Made by a program: the position numbers and the translations under genes
Source: Eremomyces bilateralis CBS 781.70
Taxonomy: Eukaryota > Ascomycota > Dothideomycetes > Eremomycetales > Eremomycetaceae
Direction of reading: 5' to 3'
NCBI RefSeq assembly: GCF_010015585.1
Contig: NW_022985073.1
Location: 324,929-388,928, forward strand
Length of the DNA stretch: 64,000 bases
Notes under the pieces: model-generated
Databases searched by the model: none
Told to the model about the DNA's origin: nothing
Seen by the model: only the letters and a program-made list of their open reading frames with translations
Shown: piece by piece, positions 57,484 through 64,000 of the stretch
Position numbering within the stretch: position 1 is the first letter of the stretch
Layout: every line of letters starts with the position of its first letter

Positions 57484-59355
57484 ATGGAGGCTCTTCTTCG
57501 TCAATCGAAGTCGATGTGTCCTTTCCTGATGAAGACGTCCCCCGCGACGCTTCGGACGCTGTCGACCGCTGCCACCTTCACTGCCTCCCCGGGCGGCGGG
57601 TCCATGTCGAACCTGCAGGTTCTGGCCCGTCGTTGCCCGGTGATGGGCAAGGCGTTAGCCGTTCAGACGGCTCGGACTCGCCTTGCCACGGTGCCGGGAG
57701 CGGCTCGTCGTTATCATGGAAAAGCAGGGAAGGCCAACTTGCATACGACCGCGGCCAAGGAGGCGCAGGCCGTGAATGTGGAGGTGGTTCATGATAAGCC
57801 TGGTCAGTTTAGGAAGAGATTCATCAATGGACTGTTGACAGAGTGCTGACGGTTTCTAACAGTCCCAATTCCTCATGCAGTTCGACCCGATGCCCTCCAT
57901 CCTCGTGCTGCTGTTGCCAGCAAGCCCCCGACTCCCCAGCCGGCCGCGTTCGATTATGAGGCCTTCTATTCCGCCGAATTGGACAAGAAGCACAAGGATA
58001 AGTCCTATCGCTACTTCAACAACATCAACCGCTTGGCCAAGGAATTCCCTCGTGCCCATACGGCCAACAAGGACGAGCGAGTCACCGTGTGGTGCTCGAA
58101 CGACTACCTTGGCATGGGCCGCAACCCCGAGGTTTTGAAGAGTATGCATGAGACTCTGGACACCTATGGAGCCGGTGCCGGAGGGACTCGTAACATATCT
58201 GGCCATAACCGGCATGCCATGGAGCTGGAGGCGACTCTCGCCAAACTGCACGCCAAAGAGGCCGCTCTGGTCTTTTCGTCCTGCTACGTCGCCAACGATG
58301 CGACCCTGGCGACCCTCGGCAGCAAGCTCCCCAACTGCGTGATCTTGTCCGACAGCCTCAACCATGCGTCCATGATCCAAGGCATCCGCCATTCCGGCAC
58401 CACGAAAATGGTCTTCAAGCACAACGACATCGCGGACCTCGAGAGCAAACTCGCCTCCCTCCCCCCCTCCGTTCCCAAGATCATCGCCTTCGAATCCGTT
58501 TACTCCATGTGCGGCTCCATCGGCCCCATCGAAGCCATCTGCGACCTGGCCGACAAATACGGCGCCATCACCTTCCTCGACGAAGTCCATGCCGTCGGCA
58601 TGTACGGGCCACACGGCGCCGGCGTCGCTGAACACCTCGACTTCGAAGCCCACCGCACCGGACGTCCGACGGGCACCATCATGGACCGCGTGGATATCAT
58701 CACCGGCACCCTCGGCAAGGCATATGGCTGCGTCGGTGGGTACATCGCCGGGTCCGCGAAGCTCATCGACACGATCCGTAGCCTCGCCCCGGGGTTCATC
58801 TTCACGACGTCCCTCCCGCCCGCGACGATGGCGGGCGCGACCGCCGCGATCGAGTATCAGGTGCGCACGAACGCGGACCGCCGGCTGCAGCAAATGCACA
58901 CGCGGCAAGTAAAGCACGCGCTCGGCGCCAAAGACATCCCCGTGATCCCGAACCCGAGCCACATCGTGCCGCTGCTGGTGGGCAACGCGGCAGTGGCGCG
59001 GCAGGCGAGCGACCTACTCCTCGAGCGATTCGGGATCTACGTGCAGGCAATCAACTATCCGACGGTGCCAGTGGGGCAGGAGCGGCTGCGCATCACGCCG
59101 ACGCCGGGTCATACGGGAGAGCTGCAGGCGCATTTGGTGGAGGCGGTGGAGAGCGTGTGGGCGGAGTTGGGGATTAAGCGGACGAGCGATTGGAGGGCGG
59201 AAGGAGGATTTATTGGCGTGGGGGAGGAGGGGAAGGTGGAGGAGGATCCGCTGTGGACGGAGGAGCAGATGAAGCTGGAGGAGACGGTGCCGAAGACGTG
59301 TGGGGAGGAGGTGGAAAGGGTGGTGGTGCCGACGCCACGCACTGCATTTGCGTGA
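57484..59355 (+). CDS. hemA: 5-aminolevulinate synthase, mitochondrial
   Basis: Two exons, 57484-57802 and 57863-59355, with a 60 bp intron (GTCAGT..CTAACAG), giving 603 residues. The N-terminal 100 residues are a basic, Ser/Ala-rich mitochondrial presequence. Two Cys-Pro heme regulatory motifs lie in it, MCPFLM (C12) and RRCPVMGK (C51); such motifs let heme slow import or expression in this family. The catalytic domain shows [49 protein letters not shown] and [29 protein letters not shown] holds the pyridoxal-phosphate Lys392. The enzyme condenses glycine and succinyl-CoA to 5-aminolevulinate, the first step of heme synthesis in fungi. The C-terminal 100 residues are an acidic Glu/Gly extension, usual in fungal enzymes. 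The call is secure. Confidence 0.97.
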
Positions 59356-60283
59356 GATGCATGTGAAAGCTGGATGTCGGAGTATCATAGGGGATGATTG
59401 ATGAGTATAGCTAAGGTGTGATAAGCAACGGAGAGATGAATCTACTAGTATCCCCTCCAACTCGTTTATTGCCATTGACTGTTTCCCGTGCTCCGACATT
59501 GTTTAATCCACTACCTATTGTGCCTATCCTCGACAATAGGAGGCTATTGGTTGATAGTTGGGTCTATTGAGCTTGCGTCGAACCTCCATAGTTCTACTAT
59601 GGTAGATTCGCTTCTGCGAATACTTACCAACTGACCTGTTTAATTTTGAATGTCCCGTAGCTTTCTGCGACGTACACTCAATTCTTCTTTCTTTTAGAAA
59701 CCTCAACCAACTCCTGAATGAGACATACGATCTCGTCTGCCTTTCATTATAGCAATCGAATTCACAGTGTGACTGAAGGTGCTTACCTACAAGTATCATC
59801 TCCAATTCGAGCAGATATCAGGCAATCACCAAATCCCTCACGTGATCTTCAAAGGTAGTTGTGAAATCCAGGCACTGCGCCACACTACGCCACAAATAAT
59901 CAGCCTTGTGTGTCTTTCACGTCTAAGTTGTCGCGCATTGTCTCGCCGAAAGCTCAATTCACCACCTTCACCATCCGTGGAGTTTTCGCCCACAATCCTC
60001 TCCCCTCGTTCATTTCCCTTTCAATCATTCCTTTCTCGTCCGTTCATCTCACATGAGGAGGGATTGTTGTGCTACGAGTCTCCATCAGGCAATCTCTTGC
60101 GTGTCCCCTCTATTCATCCCTGCTCCCGCTTTTCTCTGATATCATTCTCGACATCGAGCTCATCGAGACGCTGGAAGCACCTCCGAATACCTACACAGGT
60201 CGCTCATCACTGTTGGATGATCGAGATTCACTCCATCAATCGTCCCCGCCCTTATCGGGCTTCGTTCTCACAGGTCCGTCACC
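59356..60283. other. Gap between hemA and the Tho2 gene
   Basis: About 930 bp; no gene is seen. A frame at 59779-60315 overlaps the Tho2 start in another frame and looks like leader sequence. Confidence 0.5.
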
Positions 60284-63200
60284 ATGCCGCCGCCGAACAA
60301 GCGCAAACGTGGTGATCGATCCTACTCCACCGATTCCACGGAGTATGGGACGCGCCCTTCACCCCACCGTCCACAGAACTTAGGCCTGGCGCAGCAGAAT
60401 CCGAACGGCCATGGCCCTTCCATGTCTGGAAGAGGAGGCGGCGCGGCAGGCCGACGATCGAGCAGAGGTGGTATGAGAACCGCGTCGAACCAACATCCTC
60501 CGAGTCCAAGCCCTTCCGCTTCCGCCGTGTCAACTACTTCGCACGCACAACAGAGACTGCAGTCACAATCCGGCTTGAAAGGACCGCCTTCTGCCGTGTC
60601 CAGCCCTACGGCCTCGATGAAATCCCCTCACCTGACTGGACAGCATCCGAATATGGCCTCTCGGCATCCAAGCACAACCAGCAGCATGGGACCTCCACCG
60701 AGCGAGAAGCCACAAGCACCGTTGATAATACCCCGAGCGTACGAATATCTCACGGACGATGTGGTGGCGGCGTTCTCGACTTCCAAAGGCTCGTTACCCG
60801 ATAAAGTCCTTAAGAAGGAGGAAGATATCTATGTGTCCTTGAACACGATGTTCCAAGAGCTGATGTATTCGGCGTTGGAGGGACGGTTATCACCTCGTGA
60901 TGCCGGTGCGGCTGTCAACATGATCTGCAAGAACGCGCAGATTGTTGAACTCGTCGATGCTTCCGACCTGTTCGTCGACTGCATCGCCATTCTACACGAG
61001 TCCGGTCTGGCCAATGCAACCCTGCATAGGCTGATCCTATCGAGCGGCGTCTCCCCTGCCTTGATGCGCGAGCGACTAGATCAAGAGCTCCTCACTGCCC
61101 TTGGTCTTGTTCGCGGTACTTTCGGACGGATGGGCATTAGATACCTGACCGCAGCACTCTACAAACCGAACTCCTACAACCTGCTTCGCGAAGAGTCCGA
61201 AGGCTACTCGAAACTCATCACGGAATATTTCACCACGGTCGAAAGCCAACCTCCGTCCGGCGAGATTGTCGCGGAAACCTTTCACCGGGTCCTCGGCTTG
61301 ATCGGCACCTTCGATCTGGATGTCGGCCGTGTGCTCGATGTCACCCTTGACGTTTTCGCGAACCTCCTCATCCGTCACAACCGCTTCTTTGTCAAGTTTA
61401 TCCGTGCCAGCACGTGGTGGCCGGAAACCGTCCCGAACGAACGGTCAGAATGGGACGCCCTTCCTTCATGGGCCGATCCTTCGTCCTCATCATGGACTAC
61501 ATCCGATGCAGATCGGCAGAAAATATCGGCACGTCGCGAGGAGCGAGACCGAATATTCTGGGACTCGGTTCGCGAGAAGGGACTTAAGGCGTACTTCGAA
61601 ATTAGCACAGCTCGAGAGCTTACAGAGGGCGAGAAAGCTGAAGTGGAAGCCCAAGCCGCGGATGAGCATTTGAATCCACAACTGAAGCAGAATGTTGAGT
61701 GGATGAAAGACACTGGAACGTTTCCACCAAAAGGAAACCACACTGCGGCCCAGTTGATTGGATTCAAGCTACGGTTCTACACGTCGAAGGCGAGAGACAA
61801 GGATGATATGCTACCAGACAACCTGATCTGCCTGGCGGCGTTGTTGATCAAGATCGGGTTCATTTCACTTCGAGACCTATATCCGCACCTATATCCCGAG
61901 GATCAGCAGATGGAGACGTTGAAGGAGAAATTGACCACCGACAAGGAAGAGCGGGAACGGAAGTCTAGGCCAGGTGGAGGAATGAACGCCTTGACCATGG
62001 CGGCTCCTTTAATCGACGACACCCTCCCCCAAGGCAGCTTACCCGCCAAAGTCCGAGAATTTGCGAAAGCCGAAGAGGCGGCCAAGAAAGACGTCGAGAT
62101 GAAAGACGCAGACGGCTTCAAGGAACCCTCTAACCAAAAGATGGCCCTCCTCAAGGCCCTGCTTTGCATCGGCGCCCTTCCCGAAGCCCTCTATTTCCTT
62201 GGTCGATTCCCTTGGCTGATGGAACTGGACCCCGAACTCCCCAAATACATCCATCGCTTCATTAATCACAGCATCAGCCAAATCTACGAGCCCCTCGAGC
62301 CACTTGCTCATCGAACGCACGTGCGAGAGGCGAAGAAAGTTCCTTTCGAACAGGCGGGTATGCCAAAGGGCCATCTGAAGGCTGGCAATCCGCCATCAAG
62401 GAAATCCCTCCGTTGGCAGAACCTCGACCGTGCCGACAATGGCGACGGGATCGACTACAAGTTCTACTGGGAGGATTGGGGTGACAATATCCCGGTGTGC
62501 AGAAGCATCGACGACTTCTTTGCCCTCTGTGCCTCGTTTATGAATGTTGCTGGCCTCAAGATCGGTCTAGATCCGGCTCTCTTGACGAAGATGACCAGAC
62601 TTGGGAAATGGAGTCTGGGGCAAGATACCTCCGAAGCCAACTTCAAGAGATGGGCGGACCTGTTGAAGCGTCTCATTGTTCCTGCATTGAGTCTGACGAG
62701 CAACAATCCCGGTGTTGTCAACGAAGTGTTCGAATTGCTCCAACTCTATCCGACCAGCGTCCGGTACAACATCTATGCCGAATGGTACACCGGTGCAACC
62801 TCACGTTTACCAGAAATGAAAACCGCCTTCGATCAATCTCGCGCAGAGACCAAAGACGTCCTCAAGCGCATCAGCAAGACCAACATCAAACAGATGGCCC
62901 GATCGCTCGCAAAGATCTCTTGCGCTTCTCCTGGCATTGTCTTCAGCGTTGCCATCAACCAAATCGAGGCGTATGACAACCTCATTGAAGTCATCGTGGA
63001 GTGCGCTCGCTACTTCACGCTGCTGGGCTACGACATTCTTACCTGGACACTCCTTAACTCCTTGGGCGGCAAAGGACGGAACGCTATGCAAGCCGATGGA
63101 ATGCTCACAAGCCGCTGGCTCCATTCCCTCTCCACATTCACGGGACGAGTCCTCAAGCGGTACAGCATCATGCAACCCACCCCGATCCTACAATACGTCA

Positions 63201-64000
63201 ACTTTCAACTTCGCAACGGCGTCTCCACCGATCTAGAGATCCTCGAACAAATCGTCACGTCCATGTCCGGCATCCGATCCGACCCGACCTTCTCGGAAGC
63301 GCAGGTTCAGGCGATGGCCGGCGGCCAGGCGCTCCAAGCGCAGATCATGGAGCAACTTCTCGACAAGCGGAGCGACGCGCGGGTGTCATCGAAGCGGTTG
63401 ATGAAATCGTTAGAATTTAAGCTCGCTGGAGACATTTTGATCGCGTTGACGCACGAGCGACAGAATTACATCTTCTATGAGACTTCGGAGAACGCGCCGT
63501 TGAAAGTGGCCGCGAACAACCTGGACAAAATCCATTATGTCTGGGCGCAGTATCTGGATCTGCTCCACACCAATTTTTCTTTCAAGGAGTTCGAGGCAGC
63601 CATTCCTGGCATCATTGACTTGGTGTCGAAATATGGCATCGATACTAGCCTTGCCTTCACGATCTATCGTCCGATCCTTACGCAAGGGATGGCAGAGGTC
63701 GATGCGAGCAGGAAGGCTGAGGAAGCGAAAAGGACAGACACGGAATCTCCTAAGACCAATGGAGACGTGGACATGAGTGATGTTGGAAAGGACGCTCCGA
63801 AACTGGCAGAGAGCACTGCCGCTACACCAACCTCTCAAGAGTCCGACTCGAAAGATGTGAGGATGGAGGATGCTTCGCCCGAAAGTACAGAGGCCAAGAC
63901 ACCAGCTCCCTCAGTCATGTTGGGTGAGCCATGGCACCCCGTCCTGAAACCGCTTTTGGACGAGATTCCCACGGACCACCTCGGCAGCATGAAAGATTCC
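60284..64000 (+). CDS. THO2: THO complex subunit 2 (Tho2/THOC2), cut off by the window's right edge
   Basis: The frame from ATG at 60284 stays open for 1239 codons to the last base, with no intron so far. The N-terminal 145 residues are disordered (Arg/Ser/Gly/Pro, starting MPPPNKRKRGDRS, a nuclear-localisation-like start). From about 150 a helical-repeat region begins (YLTDDVVAAFSTSKGSLPDK, LYHLTAAL-like helices, GALPEALYFLGRFPWLMELD). Blocks such as LDKRSDARVSSKRLMKSLEF (about residue 1026), IHYVWAQYLDLLH and SLAFTIYRPIL are typical of the THOC2 core. A charged Asp/Ser/Glu tail with MEDA-type repeats follows. THO coats nascent mRNA to couple transcription with export and to suppress R-loops. 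The stop codon lies beyond the window; the usual length of about 2000 residues or more means a large part is missing. Highly confident. Confidence 0.93.
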   Translation, partial: MPPPNKRKRGDRSYSTDSTEYGTRPSPHRPQNLGLAQQNPNGHGPSMSGRGGGAAGRRSSRGGMRTASNQHPPSPSPSASAVSTTSHAQQRLQSQSGLKGPPSAVSSPTASMKSPHLTGQHPNMASRHPSTTSSMGPPPSEKPQAPLIIPRAYEYLTDDVVAAFSTSKGSLPDKVLKKEEDIYVSLNTMFQELMYSALEGRLSPRDAGAAVNMICKNAQIVELVDASDLFVDCIAILHESGLANATLHRLILSSGVSPALMRERLDQELLTALGLVRGTFGRMGIRYLTAALYKPNSYNLLREESEGYSKLITEYFTTVESQPPSGEIVAETFHRVLGLIGTFDLDVGRVLDVTLDVFANLLIRHNRFFVKFIRASTWWPETVPNERSEWDALPSWADPSSSSWTTSDADRQKISARREERDRIFWDSVREKGLKAYFEISTARELTEGEKAEVEAQAADEHLNPQLKQNVEWMKDTGTFPPKGNHTAAQLIGFKLRFYTSKARDKDDMLPDNLICLAALLIKIGFISLRDLYPHLYPEDQQMETLKEKLTTDKEERERKSRPGGGMNALTMAAPLIDDTLPQGSLPAKVREFAKAEEAAKKDVEMKDADGFKEPSNQKMALLKALLCIGALPEALYFLGRFPWLMELDPELPKYIHRFINHSISQIYEPLEPLAHRTHVREAKKVPFEQAGMPKGHLKAGNPPSRKSLRWQNLDRADNGDGIDYKFYWEDWGDNIPVCRSIDDFFALCASFMNVAGLKIGLDPALLTKMTRLGKWSLGQDTSEANFKRWADLLKRLIVPALSLTSNNPGVVNEVFELLQLYPTSVRYNIYAEWYTGATSRLPEMKTAFDQSRAETKDVLKRISKTNIKQMARSLAKISCASPGIVFSVAINQIEAYDNLIEVIVECARYFTLLGYDILTWTLLNSLGGKGRNAMQADGMLTSRWLHSLSTFTGRVLKRYSIMQPTPILQYVNFQLRNGVSTDLEILEQIVTSMSGIRSDPTFSEAQVQAMAGGQALQAQIMEQLLDKRSDARVSSKRLMKSLEFKLAGDILIALTHERQNYIFYETSENAPLKVAANNLDKIHYVWAQYLDLLHTNFSFKEFEAAIPGIIDLVSKYGIDTSLAFTIYRPILTQGMAEVDASRKAEEAKRTDTESPKTNGDVDMSDVGKDAPKLAESTAATPTSQESDSKDVRMEDASPESTEAKTPAPSVMLGEPWHPVLKPLLDEIPTDHLGSMKDS

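Noticed and set aside
57856-58962. 368-codon minus-strand frame opposite hemA
   Set aside because: Same effect: composition Gly/Val/Ala/Asp-rich, no domain, and the plus-strand frame is unmistakable 5-aminolevulinate synthase.

Overview
This is nuclear DNA of a filamentous ascomycete (Pezizomycotina). Most split genes carry short introns of about 46-137 bp with GT..AG ends and a CTAAC/CTGAC-like branch site. The gene set is fungal: 5-aminolevulinate synthase, a Tho2 subunit, a Ufe1-type SNARE, a Pth11/SAT4-like rhodopsin-domain protein and a mitochondrial Mrp21. Gene style suggests Eurotiomycetes (Eurotiales or close kin), but that is inference. I saw no rRNA, tRNA or CRISPR array.

Layout. 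0.2-0.8 kb: a decayed RNase H fragment of LINE type. 2.6-6.2 kb: a divergent pair, an ER membrane disulfide isomerase of Eps1 type (-) and complex I subunit NDUFA5 (+). 6.2-12.8 kb: a 6.5 kb gene-free stretch ahead of a C2H2/C2HC zinc-finger regulator (12.8-14.9 kb), with three tandem CCAAT boxes and a repeated decamer near the gene. 14.9-20.8 kb: another long gene-poor stretch. 20.8-28.2 kb: an AT-hook protein, a small split gene pieced together here by reading across frames (22.6-23.4 kb), a divergent Ca2+/H+ exchanger and an unnamed Pro/Ser/Arg-rich protein. 28.4-35.2 kb: an accessory-looking stretch with a Tc1/mariner-type transposase, short repeats and scattered coding-like fragments. 35.4-40.6 kb: a secreted six-repeat protein with Kex2-type sites, a fungal MscL channel with a zinc-ribbon tail, and a Pth11/SAT4-like membrane protein. 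41.0-42.0 kb: a broken Ty1/copia fossil. 44.5-64 kb: a dense housekeeping run of phosphoglucose isomerase, an unknown type I membrane protein, Mrp21, an RBM25-like splicing factor, aspartate aminotransferase, a Ufe1/syntaxin-18 SNARE, 5-aminolevulinate synthase and Tho2, which runs off the right edge.

The genes do not form one pathway. The most novel-looking item is the 274-residue secreted precursor at 35.4-36.2 kb. It has a signal peptide and six units, the first five ending in RR or KR, each with a conserved PPxELDLGVG-like tail. It has no Cys, Tyr or Trp, which argues against a tyrosine-cyclised (dikaritin) RiPP and for a family of secreted amphipathic peptides.
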